Shown one piece after another: positions 1-9,644 of a DNA stretch of 64,000 nt. This stretch comes from Achromobacter spanius (GTDB lineage Bacteria > Pseudomonadota > Gammaproteobacteria > Burkholderiales > Burkholderiaceae_B). The stretch is from the NCBI RefSeq assembly GCF_029637605.1, contig NZ_CP121261.1:3968001-4032000 (forward strand), in the 5' to 3' direction. A program made the position numbers and the translations under genes. Each line of letters starts with the position of its first letter. Position 1 is the first letter of the stretch. The notes under the pieces are model-generated. The model was not told the origin of the DNA. It ran no database searches and saw only the letters and a list, made by a program, of their open reading frames with translations.

Positions 1-1064
1 CCCTGCGGAATTTGCCGGTCGAGGCGCCTCCGCAACCTGAACCCGTCGTTGAGGCCGCGCCGCAAGAAGCCGAGGGCGTCGCCCCCGCGAACGCACCCGC
101 CACCGCGCCCGCGTCCCTCCGATCCGTTGCGCCGCCGGTCGCCAGCGTCGCGACGCCCCCTGCCGCGGGCGCCGACCCGGGCGCCGCCGCCGATGCGGCA
201 CTGACGGGCCTGCGCCCGCTGGTCGACTGGTATCTGCAGACGCAGCCCACGCTGCCCTTGTTGTTCCGCCTGAATCGTGTGTGCGCCTGGGCCACGCTGG
301 AACAGACACCGCCCGCGCAAGGCGGCGTCACCTTGCTGATGCCGCCGCCCTTGCAGATCGTGAGCAGCTTCGAGCAGATCGCGCAGACCGGCGAACCGCA
401 GGCCGTCGTGCAGTTCGCGGAGTCGCACCTGAACACACATCGCTATTGGCTGGACCTGAACCGCGCAAGCCATGCCGCGCTGACCCGCCTGGGCGCCGCC
501 GATGCCGCGGCCTGCGTCGGGTTCGAGACTGGCCGCCTGATCGCCCGCCTGCCCCAACTGGCCGGCATGAAATTCAATGACGGCCAGCCTTTCGCTGACG
601 CCCAGACGCTTGCCTGGCTGGAGAGCTTCACCAGTGCTGGTGAAGGCGCATCCGCCAGGCACGATGACGCCGACGACCTGCAATCGCTTGCCACGGCCGC
701 CGAGGCCGATGCGGCTGCCGGACGCCTGGGCGATGCCCTCGAACGCCTGCAAGAGGCAGCGCGCCGCACGGAAGGGCTGCGCAAGCGCTTTCGCCTGCGG
801 CTCGCGCAATGCTCGCTGCTGCACCGCTTCGACGACCGTGCGGATATCCGCGCGCTGATGTCCCCCCTGATTGATGAACTCGACGCCCACCGCCTGCAGC
901 AATGGGAGCCGGAGCTTGCCCGGCAAGCCCTTGCCCTGGCGGCGGCCGTCGAACTGCGATACGGCGCGGAAGACGCCGGGCCCTCCCATCCCTTGCTGGC
1001 CAAACTGGCCAGCCTGGATTGCCGGGCCGCTTGGCAACTTTCGCAGTCAACCGCCGCCGCCTGA
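1..1064 (+). CDS. tssA: T6SS baseplate/cap protein TssA, 5' truncated
   Basis: The reading frame is open from the first base of the window, so the N-terminal part (normally the ImpA_N domain) lies outside. What remains is about 354 residues. A Pro/Ala-rich linker fills roughly the first 55, followed by a helical VasJ-like C-terminal region. TssA proteins prime the baseplate and coordinate sheath and tube growth; the VasJ-type C-terminus is known from one TssA class. The gene sits 24 bases before tssB, as the first visible gene of the operon. The ATG-less start visible at base 12 (TTG) is not likely to be the true start. Confidence 0.85.
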   Translation, partial: LRNLPVEAPPQPEPVVEAAPQEAEGVAPANAPATAPASLRSVAPPVASVATPPAAGADPGAAADAALTGLRPLVDWYLQTQPTLPLLFRLNRVCAWATLEQTPPAQGGVTLLMPPPLQIVSSFEQIAQTGEPQAVVQFAESHLNTHRYWLDLNRASHAALTRLGAADAAACVGFETGRLIARLPQLAGMKFNDGQPFADAQTLAWLESFTSAGEGASARHDDADDLQSLATAAEADAAAGRLGDALERLQEAARRTEGLRKRFRLRLAQCSLLHRFDDRADIRALMSPLIDELDAHRLQQWEPELARQALALAAAVELRYGAEDAGPSHPLLAKLASLDCRAAWQLSQSTAAA

Positions 1065-1088
1065 CCCACCGGAACCTAGGAGAAAACC

Positions 1089-1607
1089 ATGGCCAATGAA
1101 GGATCAGTAGCCCCCAAGGAACGCGTCAATATCGTCTACAAGCCGGCCACCGGCGACGCACAGGAACAAGTCGAACTGCCGCTCAAGCAATTGGTGCTGG
1201 GCGACTTCACGTTGCAGGAAACCGAAACCCCGCTGGACGAGCGCAAGCCCATCCAGGTGGACAAGGACAACTTCAACGATGTGCTCAAGGCGCAGGGCCT
1301 GAACCTGACGCTGTCGGTGCCGAACCGCCTCGCCGAAGGCGAGTCCGACGAGGCGATTCCCGTATCGCTCAAGTTCGAGAACCTGCGCGACTTCGAGCCT
1401 GATGCGTTGGTGGGCCAGGTGCCCGAACTGCGCCAGTTGATCGAACTGCGCGAAGCCCTGAAGGCGTTGAAGGGTCCGCTGGGCAATCTGCCCGAATTCC
1501 GCAAGAAATTGCAGGCATTGATCCAGGACGAAGGAGCCCGCGAACGGCTTCTGGGCGAACTGGGCGTACAGGAATCCGACGCTGAGTCGGGCAAGGCCAA
1601 GGAGTAA
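1089..1607 (+). CDS. tssB: T6SS contractile sheath small subunit TssB (VipA)
   Basis: A 172-residue protein of the usual TssB length. It carries the family N-terminus (RVNIVYKPATGDAQEQVELP), a central strand region, and the C-terminal helix (LRQLIELREALKALKGPLGN) that binds TssC. TssB and TssC assemble into the cytoplasmic sheath that contracts to drive the Hcp tube out. The ATG is preceded by an AGGAG-type ribosome binding site (ctaggagaaaacc). Three bases separate its stop from the start of tssC. Confidence 0.97.
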   Translation: MANEGSVAPKERVNIVYKPATGDAQEQVELPLKQLVLGDFTLQETETPLDERKPIQVDKDNFNDVLKAQGLNLTLSVPNRLAEGESDEAIPVSLKFENLRDFEPDALVGQVPELRQLIELREALKALKGPLGNLPEFRKKLQALIQDEGARERLLGELGVQESDAESGKAKE

Positions 1608-1610
1608 GTG

Positions 1611-3098
1611 ATGAGCCAGGAATCCCCGCAACAGCAAGAAGGCGCGCAAGGCGCGGCACAAGAAGGCGGTTCGCTGATTGATCAGCTGATCGAATCGACC
1701 CGCGTCAAGCCGGGCGACGAAGCCTATTCGATTACGCGCCAGGGCCTGGAGGCCTTCGTTGCCGAATTGCTGGAGCCCAGCCGCTCGCAGGAAAAGGTCA
1801 GCCAGGGCCTGATCGACGAGATGATCGCCGGACTGGACCGCAAGCTGTGCCGCCAGGTCGACGCCATCATGCACAACGAGCAATTCCAGAAGCTGGAATC
1901 CTCGTGGCGCTCGTTGAAGTTCCTGATTGATCGCACGGACTTCCGCGAGAACAACCGTATCGAGATCCTGAACGTTTCCAAGCAGGCGCTGCTGGAAGAT
2001 TTCGAGGATGCCTCCGACATCACGCGTTCCGGTCTGTACAAGGCGGTCTACACCGCCGAATACGGCCAGTTCGGCGGCGAGCCTTTCGGCACCATCATCG
2101 GCAACTACGCCTTCAGCCCCGGCGGCCAGGACGTCAAGCTGCTGCAATCGATCGCCAGCGTCGCCGCCATGGCGCACACGCCGTTCATTGCTTCGGCCGG
2201 CCCGCAGTTCTTCGGCATGGATTCGTTTGCCGACCTGCCGAACCTGAAGGATCTTTCGGCTGTCTTCGAAGGCCCGCAATACACCAAGTGGAATGCCTTC
2301 CGCCAGACGGAAGACGCGCGCTTCGTGGGCCTGACCATGCCCAACTTCCTGCTGCGCGTGCCCTACGGCGACGATACCGTGCCCAGCAAGAAGTTCCGCT
2401 ACAACGAAGACGTGTCGGGCGGGAACAAGGATTTCCTGTGGGGCAACGCGGCGTTCACCTTCGCCAGCCGCCTGTCGGACAGCTTCGCGCAGTACCGCTG
2501 GTGCGCCAACATCATCGGCCCCCAAGGCGGCGGCACGGTGGGCGACCTGCCGGTCTACAACTACGAGGCCATGGGTGAAACCCAGAGCAAGATCCCGACC
2601 GAAGTGCTGATTTCGGAACGCCGGGAATTCGAGCTGGCCGAGCAGGGATTCATCGCGCTGACCATGCGCAAGAACACCGACAACGCGGCGTTCTTCTCGG
2701 CCAACTCGGTGCAGAAACCCAAGTTCTTCGGCAACAACAAGGAAGGCAAGGACGCGGAGCTTAACTACAAGCTGGGCACGCAACTGCCCTACATCTTCAT
2801 CGTCAGCCGCCTTGCGCATTACATCAAGGTAATCCAGCGCGAAAACATCGGTACCTGGAAGGAAAAGACCGACCTGGAATCGGAGTTGAACAACTGGATT
2901 CGCCAATACGTGGCCGATATGGACAACCCGGCGCCGGGCGTGCGTAGCCGCCGTCCGCTGCGTCAGGCGGAAATCACGGTATCGGACGTGGAGGGAGATC
3001 CCGGCTGGTATCGCGTGGGCCTGAAGGTTCGTCCCCATTTCAAGTACATGGGTGCGTCTTTCACGCTATCGCTGGTGGGCAAACTCGAAAAGAGCTAA
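1611..3098 (+). CDS. tssC: T6SS contractile sheath large subunit TssC (VipB)
   Basis: A 495-residue protein of standard TssC length. Family stretches include SLIDQLIESTRVKPGDEAY near the N-terminus, the LESSWRSLKFL motif around residue 90, and the C-terminal EITVSDVEGDPGWYRV segment. It forms the bulk of the sheath with TssB and holds the C-terminal element recognised by ClpV. I chose the ATG at 1611 rather than the in-frame GTG at 1608, because the protein then begins MSQESPQQQEG. A 101-base spacer containing a strong hairpin separates it from hcp. Confidence 0.97.
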   Translation: MSQESPQQQEGAQGAAQEGGSLIDQLIESTRVKPGDEAYSITRQGLEAFVAELLEPSRSQEKVSQGLIDEMIAGLDRKLCRQVDAIMHNEQFQKLESSWRSLKFLIDRTDFRENNRIEILNVSKQALLEDFEDASDITRSGLYKAVYTAEYGQFGGEPFGTIIGNYAFSPGGQDVKLLQSIASVAAMAHTPFIASAGPQFFGMDSFADLPNLKDLSAVFEGPQYTKWNAFRQTEDARFVGLTMPNFLLRVPYGDDTVPSKKFRYNEDVSGGNKDFLWGNAAFTFASRLSDSFAQYRWCANIIGPQGGGTVGDLPVYNYEAMGETQSKIPTEVLISERREFELAEQGFIALTMRKNTDNAAFFSANSVQKPKFFGNNKEGKDAELNYKLGTQLPYIFIVSRLAHYIKVIQRENIGTWKEKTDLESELNNWIRQYVADMDNPAPGVRSRRPLRQAEITVSDVEGDPGWYRVGLKVRPHFKYMGASFTLSLVGKLEKS

Positions 3099-3114
3099 CC
3101 CGTTAATCCAGCGG

Positions 3115-3152
3115 AACCGGCGTGCCGGCTGCCACCGGCACGCCTCCGGTTT
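3115..3152 (+). other. Hairpin in the tssC-hcp spacer
   Basis: A perfect 9-bp stem (GCGTGCCGG at 3120-3128, CCGGCACGC at 3135-3143, 6-base loop) is extended by AACCG / CGGTT with a small bulge. No T-run follows, so it does not look like a standard terminator. It could stabilise or process the mRNA so that hcp is expressed more than its neighbours. Confidence 0.55.
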
Positions 3153-3199
3153 CGTCTGCAATTGCATTCAGACTCAACAACTGCAAGGAGAAATTTACC

Positions 3200-3688
3200 A
3201 TGGCCATGCCGTGCTACCTCACGCTTGAAGGACAGAACCAGGGCAAGATCGAAGGATCCTGCGAAATCAGCGGGCATCAGGGAAAGATCCTGGTGCAAGC
3301 GGTCGAGCACAAGATCGAGATCCCCAAGAACCCGCAGTCCGGCCTGCCCTCGGGCAAGCGCCAGCATCTGGGCCTGACCTTCGTCAAGGAAATCGATAAG
3401 TCCTCGCCGAAGATCTACCAGGCGCTGTGCTCGGGCGAACAGCTCAAGGACGTCACGCTGGAGTTCTACCGTATCAGCCCCAAGGGCACGGAAGAGAAGT
3501 ACTACACCATCCAGCTGACCAACGCGGTGGTCGTCGGTACCCGCCTGTGGGTGCCGAACTGCCTGCAACCCGACAATCGCCAACTGGGTCACATGGAAGA
3601 TGTGGAGCTGACCTACGAGAAGATCGTCTGGACGTGGGAACCCGACGGCATCGAGTCCGAAGACTCCTGGCTCGCGCCGAAGGCGTAA
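3200..3688 (+). CDS. hcp: T6SS inner tube protein Hcp (TssD)
   Basis: A 162-residue Hcp of normal size starting MAMPCYLTLEG. Family features are the GKIEGSCEISGHQGKI beta region, the VEHKIEIP strand, and a C-terminal LTYEKIVWTWE. Hcp hexamers stack into the tube inside the sheath and are secreted; they can also chaperone small effectors. The start is set by a good AAGGAG at 3184-3189, 10 bases upstream; the longer in-frame extension to 3122 has no support. GC-rich hairpins flank the gene on both sides, which fits separate control of this highly expressed subunit. Confidence 0.97.
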   Translation: MAMPCYLTLEGQNQGKIEGSCEISGHQGKILVQAVEHKIEIPKNPQSGLPSGKRQHLGLTFVKEIDKSSPKIYQALCSGEQLKDVTLEFYRISPKGTEEKYYTIQLTNAVVVGTRLWVPNCLQPDNRQLGHMEDVELTYEKIVWTWEPDGIESEDSWLAPKA

Positions 3689-3696
3689 TGGCGAGC

Positions 3697-3716
3697 GGCG
3701 GGCGCATGCGCCCGCC
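3697..3716 (+). other. Hairpin downstream of hcp
   Basis: A perfect 20-base palindrome (GGCGGGCGCA followed by TGCGCCCGCC) lies 8 bases after the hcp stop and 14 bases before tssE. No T-run follows. It may protect the hcp 3' end or reduce read-through into tssE. Confidence 0.5.
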
Positions 3717-3730
3717 CCGCCTGCATCCCC

Positions 3731-4150
3731 ATGCGAGAACACCGCCTGCTTGAACGCATCGCCAGCCTGGGTTCGGACGTTGAACGTTCGCACATCACGC
3801 GGGCGGAGGTTCTCGTCGACTCGATCCTGGACCACTTGCGCCGCATCCTGAACACGCGTCAGGGCAGCGTGCCGATCGACCTGTCGTTTGGTGTGCCCGA
3901 CTTCACCAATCTGGCGGGCTCCTTCAGCAGCGGCACGACCACGCAGATGATCGAGGACATAGGCCGCATGATCCAGCGTTACGAACCCCGTCTGCGCCAG
4001 CCGCAGATCACTTTCACCAATACGCAGGACGAAGTCCTTTCCCTGGGCTTCGCCATTTCAGGCTTCATCGCGGTGGACGACCGCGAAATTCCCGTGCGGC
4101 TGGCGTCGCACGTGGCGTCCAACGGCAAAGTTTCACTGCGAAGGCAATAA
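3731..4150 (+). CDS. tssE: T6SS baseplate protein TssE (gp25-like)
   Basis: A 139-residue protein of the phage gp25 / GPW family. The N-terminus MREHRLLERI and the conserved ILNTRQGSVPIDLSFGVPDF segment (around residues 39-58) identify TssE. It is a baseplate wedge component that connects to the sheath. The next gene, tssF, starts 3 bases after its stop, consistent with translational coupling of the baseplate genes E-F-G. Confidence 0.95.
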   Translation: MREHRLLERIASLGSDVERSHITRAEVLVDSILDHLRRILNTRQGSVPIDLSFGVPDFTNLAGSFSSGTTTQMIEDIGRMIQRYEPRLRQPQITFTNTQDEVLSLGFAISGFIAVDDREIPVRLASHVASNGKVSLRRQ

Positions 4151-4153
4151 GGC

Positions 4154-5878
4154 ATGTTGAACCGCTACTACGAACAGGAACTGGGCTATTTGCGCACGCT
4201 TGCGGCTGAATTCGCCGCGAGCAACCCCGCGCTGGCGCCGCTCCTGGGCGCGGATAGCGCAAGCGACCCCGACGTCGAGCGTCTGCTCGAGGGCGTCGCC
4301 TTCATGACCGGCCTGATTCGGCATCGCCTGGATGACGACTTCCCCGAATTCATTCAGAACCTGGCGCAATTGCTGTTTCCGCATATGTTGCGGCCCTTGC
4401 CCTGCATGACGATCATGCGCTACGAGCCGCGCTCGACACTGGAAGGCCCTGTCACGATTCCCGCGGGCACGGAATTCGCCTCGGTGCCCGTGGACGGACA
4501 GCGCACGATTTTCCGCGCCTCGTTTCCCGTCACGCTTGAACCCGTTGAACTGAAGTCCGCGCAGTGGGAAGGCGGCGGCACGCGGCCGCGCTCGCTGCGC
4601 CTGCAATTCACCATGTCAGGACCCGCCGCGGCCGACTGGAAAGGCGACCGGGTACGCATGTTCCTGGGAGACGCCCCGGCAGATGCCGCGCGGCTGTTCC
4701 TGCTGCTGCAACGCTACGTGCGCGAGGTGCGCGTCAGCGCCGAGAACGGCCCCATCACCGTGCTGCCGCCGTCCAGCATCGAGCCCGCGGGCCTGCGCCC
4801 CGATCTTGAGCTGCTGCCGTGGCCGCCCGGCGCGCACCCGGCCTGGCGCGTGCTGCACGAATACTTCGCCCTGCCGGAGAAGCTGCTGTTCCTGGATTTC
4901 ACAGGCCTGTCGACATGGACCGCGCGCGGCGCCGCGAAAGGCTTTTCGATACAGCTTGTGTTCGACCAGGTGCCGGACTGGGCGCCCGCGGTCGGCCCGT
5001 CCAGCTTCATCATGAACGCGACGCCGGCCGCCAACCTGTTCAGCCAGGATGCGCACCCGATCAGGGTGGACCACCTGCAGCCGGACTACCGCATCCATCC
5101 CGTTGCCCGCACCAGCAAGGCCGCCGAGCGGATTTTTTCCGTCGATGCCGTCAGCGCGCGCGGCGCCGATGGCGCCGAGCGTGAATACCATCCCTTCTCC
5201 GCTTTCCGTGGCGGCGACCAGGCCTCGTACAACATCAGCATCCGGCCTTCCGCCCTGCATCGCGGCTACGACCACTACCTGAGCCTGCCCTACACCGAAG
5301 GCGGCGTGCCGCAGATGCAAACGCTTTCCACGCGGCTAACCTGCACCCACGGCGACCTGCCCGAAGGCCTGCGCCTGGGCGATATCTGCGAGCCCACGGA
5401 CAACTCGCCCCCCCGCGTGGGGTTTCGCAACATCCATGGCGTGACGCCGCATTGCCCGCCAGTCATCGACAGCGCCTTGCTATGGCGCGTGCTGTCGCAC
5501 CTGAACGCCAACCATCTGGCGCTCGCCAGTGAAGGACAACTGCGCGATCTGCTGTCGCTCTACGTGCCACCACGCCAGGTGGACGCGCAGCGCAACGCGG
5601 CGGCGCGCCGCAGCATCGAATCCATTACCAGCGTAAGCGTCGAGTCGGCACGCCGCATCGTGCGCGGCATGCCGGTGCAAGGCAGCGAAGTGCGCATCGA
5701 ATGCCGGGGTGATCATTTCCCCGGGCCCGGCAGCCTGTTCCTGTTCGGCACGGTGCTGGACGAATTCCTGGCCGGCACCATCGCCCTGAACACCTTCAGC
5801 GCCCTGACGCTGGTGGATACCGTCAACGGAGAGACCCTGACATGGCCCGCCAAGATCGGCCGCTATCGCCTGCTGTAG
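4154..5878 (+). CDS. tssF: T6SS baseplate protein TssF
   Basis: A 574-residue protein starting MLNRYYEQELGYLRTLAAEF, the hallmark N-terminus of TssF, followed by the DPDVERLLEGVAFM and FPEFIQNLAQLLFPHMLRP motifs of the family. TssF pairs with TssG in the baseplate wedge. Its 3' end overlaps tssG by 37 bases in another frame, which implies tightly coupled translation of the two partners. Confidence 0.96.
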   Translation: MLNRYYEQELGYLRTLAAEFAASNPALAPLLGADSASDPDVERLLEGVAFMTGLIRHRLDDDFPEFIQNLAQLLFPHMLRPLPCMTIMRYEPRSTLEGPVTIPAGTEFASVPVDGQRTIFRASFPVTLEPVELKSAQWEGGGTRPRSLRLQFTMSGPAAADWKGDRVRMFLGDAPADAARLFLLLQRYVREVRVSAENGPITVLPPSSIEPAGLRPDLELLPWPPGAHPAWRVLHEYFALPEKLLFLDFTGLSTWTARGAAKGFSIQLVFDQVPDWAPAVGPSSFIMNATPAANLFSQDAHPIRVDHLQPDYRIHPVARTSKAAERIFSVDAVSARGADGAEREYHPFSAFRGGDQASYNISIRPSALHRGYDHYLSLPYTEGGVPQMQTLSTRLTCTHGDLPEGLRLGDICEPTDNSPPRVGFRNIHGVTPHCPPVIDSALLWRVLSHLNANHLALASEGQLRDLLSLYVPPRQVDAQRNAAARRSIESITSVSVESARRIVRGMPVQGSEVRIECRGDHFPGPGSLFLFGTVLDEFLAGTIALNTFSALTLVDTVNGETLTWPAKIGRYRLL

Positions 5879-6885
5879 CGGTGTCGGGCACCGACCCGCT
5901 GCTGGAAGAAGGCCATCGCTATGCCTTCTTCCAGGCGTTGCGCCTGCTGCGTTTGCGCAACCCCGACGAGGCGGTGTTCAACCGCGATGTGCGCGTGCGC
6001 CCGTCGGTGTCGCTGTCTTTTCCCGACCGCGATATCGAGACGATCGAGCGCGACGACGCGGGCAAGTACCGCATCACGGCCAATTTCTTCGGGCTGTATG
6101 GGGTTACCTCGCCGCTGCCCACGTTCTATACCGAAGACCTGATCGACCAATACCTGCAGGGCAACTCCACCGCGCGCGACTTTCTCGATATTTTTCACGC
6201 GGCGCTGTATCCGTTGCTGTTCCGCGCATGGGAAAAGAACCGGCTGTGGCTGGCCGTCGCCGAAAGGCGCGACTCCTCGCGCCTGGACCAGTTGTTCGCG
6301 CTGGTCGGCCTGGGCGGCAAACGCGGTACGCGCTGGCAGGCCGCGCGCGCCCTGCTTCCGCATGCGGGCAACTTCAACCAGTTCCCGCGTTCCGCGCTGG
6401 GCCTGCAGTCGCTCGTGTCGGGGCTGCTGGACAACCTGCCGGTGGAAGTAGAGCCGTGCGTGACGGAAACGGTGTCCATCCCCGAGGCCGCGCAGTGCCT
6501 GCTGGGCGAACAGGCATGCCGCCTGGGAGAAGACACCCTGCTGGGCAGCCGCATCGACGAACGCGCGGGCGCCCTGCGGGTGCATGTCGGCCCCGTATCG
6601 GCCGAACGCCTGGCCGGTCTGCTGCCAGGCACGGAGCGTTACACCGAACTGGTGAATGCGATTGCGCTGTATCTGAAAACGCCTTTGCGCTGCGAGCTGG
6701 CGTTGAACGTAGACCCCCAGCGGCCCGGCGCAAGCCTGGGCGAAGGCTGGCACACATTGGGACTGAACACGTGGTTGCCGGAGCAGGTACCCGGCGATAC
6801 CACAGGGCCGTGGCCGCGCTACGACCAGATCTTCCTGCCGATTGAAACCGAATCAACACGAATCTCCGAGAGGCCTTTGCAATGA
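5842..6885 (+). CDS. tssG: T6SS baseplate protein TssG
   Basis: A 347-residue TssG with the family N-terminal motif YAFFQALRLLRLR (about residues 27-39), followed by FGLYGVTSPLPTFYTEDL (about residues 83-100). TssG together with two TssF copies forms the wedge core. The gene starts inside tssF and its stop overlaps the tssH start (ATGA). Normal length, no visible defects. Confidence 0.95.
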   Translation: MARQDRPLSPAVAVSGTDPLLEEGHRYAFFQALRLLRLRNPDEAVFNRDVRVRPSVSLSFPDRDIETIERDDAGKYRITANFFGLYGVTSPLPTFYTEDLIDQYLQGNSTARDFLDIFHAALYPLLFRAWEKNRLWLAVAERRDSSRLDQLFALVGLGGKRGTRWQAARALLPHAGNFNQFPRSALGLQSLVSGLLDNLPVEVEPCVTETVSIPEAAQCLLGEQACRLGEDTLLGSRIDERAGALRVHVGPVSAERLAGLLPGTERYTELVNAIALYLKTPLRCELALNVDPQRPGASLGEGWHTLGLNTWLPEQVPGDTTGPWPRYDQIFLPIETESTRISERPLQ

Positions 6886-9644
6886 TGCTGGTGGAACTGA
6901 AACCCCTGTTCGCACGCCTGAACCCCACTTGCTCGGCCGCGCTTGAAGGCGCCGCCGGCTTGACGTTGGCCCGCAACCATTACGAAATTGCCGTCGAACA
7001 CATGCTGCGCAGGCTGGTTGAAGAGCCCGGCGGCGACGTGCATTGCATCCTGGCCCACTTCGATATCGACCCCTTGCGCCTGACCGCGCAACTCGACGAA
7101 AGCCTGGCCCAGTTGAAGAACGGCAACCCTGGCCGGCCGGTGTTCGCGGGCCTGCTCACCGAGTGGGCGCAAGAGTCCTGGTTGACCGCCTCGATCACCC
7201 TGGGCGAAAGCCGCGTGCGCAGTGGCGCGATGCTGCTGGCGCTGGTCTCGCGCCTTAGCTATTACGGCGCCGGCACCCGCTACGCCGAAACGCTGCGCGC
7301 CATCTCGCGCGACAAGCTGACCAGCGACTTCGACACGATAGTCAACGGCTCGAACGAGGCCAGCACGCAAATCGCGGACTCGGCCTCGGGCGGCTCGGCC
7401 CGGCCCGCCGCGGCGGGCGATGCCGCCATCAACCGCTTCTGCGAAGACTTCACGGCCAAAGCCGCCGCCGGCAAGATCGACCCGGTGTTCGGGCGCGACA
7501 GCGAAATCCGCCAGATGATCGACATCCTGGCGCGCCGCCGCAAGAACAACCCCATCTGCGTCGGTGAACCCGGCGTGGGCAAGACCGCGGTGGTGGAAGG
7601 CCTGGCGCTGCGCATCATCAATGGCGACGTGCCCGAGTTCCTGCGCGACACGCGCCTGCTGGGCCTGGACCTGGGCTTGCTGGAAGCGGGCGCCAGCGTC
7701 AAGGGCGAATTCGAAAACCGCCTGCGCGGCGTCATCGACGAGATCAAGGGTGCGTCGCGCCCCACCATCCTGTTCATCGACGAAGCCCACATGCTGATTG
7801 GCGCGGGTGGCCAGACCGGTGGCTCCGATGCCGCCAACCTGCTCAAGCCCGCGCTTGCGCGCGGCGAGTTGCGCACCATTGCCGCCACCACTTGGAGCGA
7901 ATACAAAAAGTACTTCGAGAAAGATCCGGCGCTGGCGCGCCGCTTCCAGGTCGTCAAGCTGGATGAGCCGGACGTGCCCACCGCCGTGCAGATCCTGCGT
8001 GGCCTGAAAGACCGCTACGAGGCGGCACACGGCGTCACAGTGCGCGACGACGCCATCGTGGCCGCGGCCGAACTTTCCAACCGCTATATCACCGGCCGCC
8101 TGTTGCCCGACAAGGCCGTTGACCTGCTGGACACCGCGGCCGCGCGCGTGCGCATTGGCTTGGGCATCAAGCCCGCCGAACTTGAAAACCTGGAAAGCCG
8201 CCTGGCGGGGCTGGAACGCGAGCGCCAGGCGCTGGCGCGCGATGTCCGCTACGAACCCGGCAGCCACAGCGAGCGCCTGGAAGCCATTACCGCCGAGCGC
8301 GCCGAACTGGAAAGCAGCCGTGACGCGCTGCACGCGCGCTGGACCGAAGAGCGTGACGCCGCGCAAGCCGTACTCGAGCTGCGCCGAAAGGTGGGCGAGG
8401 CCGAGGCAGCCGCCGAGGCAAAGGCTCAGCAAAGCGCCAGCGCGGCGACCAATGACACCGCGCAGGCTGCCGCGGGCGCGGATGCCGCAGGCGCGGATGT
8501 TGGCGCAGACGCCGCTGCCGCTGACGCACAACAAGCGCCCGCCGACGCCGCCACCCTGAACGCGCAACTCGAAGCGGCGCGTGCAAAATTGAAAGCGCTG
8601 CAAAGCCACGAGCCCCTGGTGTTCATCGAGACCGACCCCGACGCCGTGGCGCGGGTGGTATCCGACTGGACCGGCGTGCCGCTGGGCAAGATGCAGCGCG
8701 ACGCGGTCAACGGCGTGCTGGCCCTGGCGGACCACATCAAGGAACGCATCCGCGGGCAGGACCATGCCGTGGACCAGATCGCCGCCACCGTGAAGGCCGC
8801 GCAATCGGGCCTGCGCGATCCGCAGCAGCCCATGGGCGTGTTCCTGCTGGTCGGCCCGTCCGGGGTCGGTAAAACCGAAACCGCGCTGGCCATTGCCGAC
8901 CAACTGTTCGGCGGCGACCAGGCCCTGGTCTCCATCAACATGAGCGAGTTCCAGGAAAAGCACACGGTCAGCCGGCTGGTGGGCTCGCCCCCGGGCTACG
9001 TGGGCTACGGCGAAGGCGGCGTGCTGACCGAGGCCGTGCGCAAACGGCCCTACTCGGTGGTGCTGCTGGACGAAGTGGAAAAGGCCCACCTGGATGTCGT
9101 CAACCTGTTCTACCAGGTCTTCGACAAGGGCACGCTGGCCGATGGCGAAGGCCGCATCATCGACTTCAGCAACACGGTGGTGTTCCTGACCAGCAACCTG
9201 GCCACCGAGGAAATCACGCGCCTGGCGCAGGACGGGCGTCCGGATCCCGATACGCTGGCAAGCGCGATACACCCGGTGCTGGCGCGCCACTTCAAGCCGG
9301 CCTTGCTGGCCCGCATGACCGTCGTGCCCTACTACACGCTGCCCGCGTCCGAACTGGCGGGCATCGTCAAGCTGAAGCTGGCCAAGCTGCAACAGCGGCT
9401 TGCCGCCGCCAACCGGATAGCGCTGACGTTCGAGCCGACCGTGGCCGACACCATCGCCGCGCGTTGCACGGAAGTCGACAGCGGCGCGCGCAACATTGAC
9501 TTCATCCTGCGCAAGAGCCTGACACCGGTGCTGTCCGACACGGTCCTGTCCGCCTTGGCCGAAGGCCGCTCGCTGAGCGCGCTGCATGTCGAGGCAGACA
9601 CGGACGGCAGCTGGAAGATCACACCGACGGAGGCCTCTGCATAA
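6882..9644 (+). CDS. clpV: T6SS sheath-recycling AAA+ ATPase ClpV (TssH)
   Basis: A 920-residue ClpB-class protein. An N-domain (about 1-150) precedes AAA1 with Walker A GEPGVGKTA (about 228) and Walker B ILFIDEAH (about 296), and AAA2 with Walker A GPSGVGKTE (about 658) and Walker B VVLLDEVEKAH (about 726). ClpV binds contracted TssC and disassembles the sheath. Between the middle-domain coils, around residues 504-559, lies an Ala/Asp/Gly-rich low-complexity stretch not expected in a compact ClpV. The start overlaps the tssG stop, and the stop overlaps the vgrG start by one base. Confidence 0.96.
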   Translation: MMLVELKPLFARLNPTCSAALEGAAGLTLARNHYEIAVEHMLRRLVEEPGGDVHCILAHFDIDPLRLTAQLDESLAQLKNGNPGRPVFAGLLTEWAQESWLTASITLGESRVRSGAMLLALVSRLSYYGAGTRYAETLRAISRDKLTSDFDTIVNGSNEASTQIADSASGGSARPAAAGDAAINRFCEDFTAKAAAGKIDPVFGRDSEIRQMIDILARRRKNNPICVGEPGVGKTAVVEGLALRIINGDVPEFLRDTRLLGLDLGLLEAGASVKGEFENRLRGVIDEIKGASRPTILFIDEAHMLIGAGGQTGGSDAANLLKPALARGELRTIAATTWSEYKKYFEKDPALARRFQVVKLDEPDVPTAVQILRGLKDRYEAAHGVTVRDDAIVAAAELSNRYITGRLLPDKAVDLLDTAAARVRIGLGIKPAELENLESRLAGLERERQALARDVRYEPGSHSERLEAITAERAELESSRDALHARWTEERDAAQAVLELRRKVGEAEAAAEAKAQQSASAATNDTAQAAAGADAAGADVGADAAAADAQQAPADAATLNAQLEAARAKLKALQSHEPLVFIETDPDAVARVVSDWTGVPLGKMQRDAVNGVLALADHIKERIRGQDHAVDQIAATVKAAQSGLRDPQQPMGVFLLVGPSGVGKTETALAIADQLFGGDQALVSINMSEFQEKHTVSRLVGSPPGYVGYGEGGVLTEAVRKRPYSVVLLDEVEKAHLDVVNLFYQVFDKGTLADGEGRIIDFSNTVVFLTSNLATEEITRLAQDGRPDPDTLASAIHPVLARHFKPALLARMTVVPYYTLPASELAGIVKLKLAKLQQRLAAANRIALTFEPTVADTIAARCTEVDSGARNIDFILRKSLTPVLSDTVLSALAEGRSLSALHVEADTDGSWKITPTEASA

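Noticed and set aside
1104..3038. A 644-codon open frame on the minus strand
   Set aside because: It is antisense to tssB and tssC, both clear; no RBS or family signal.
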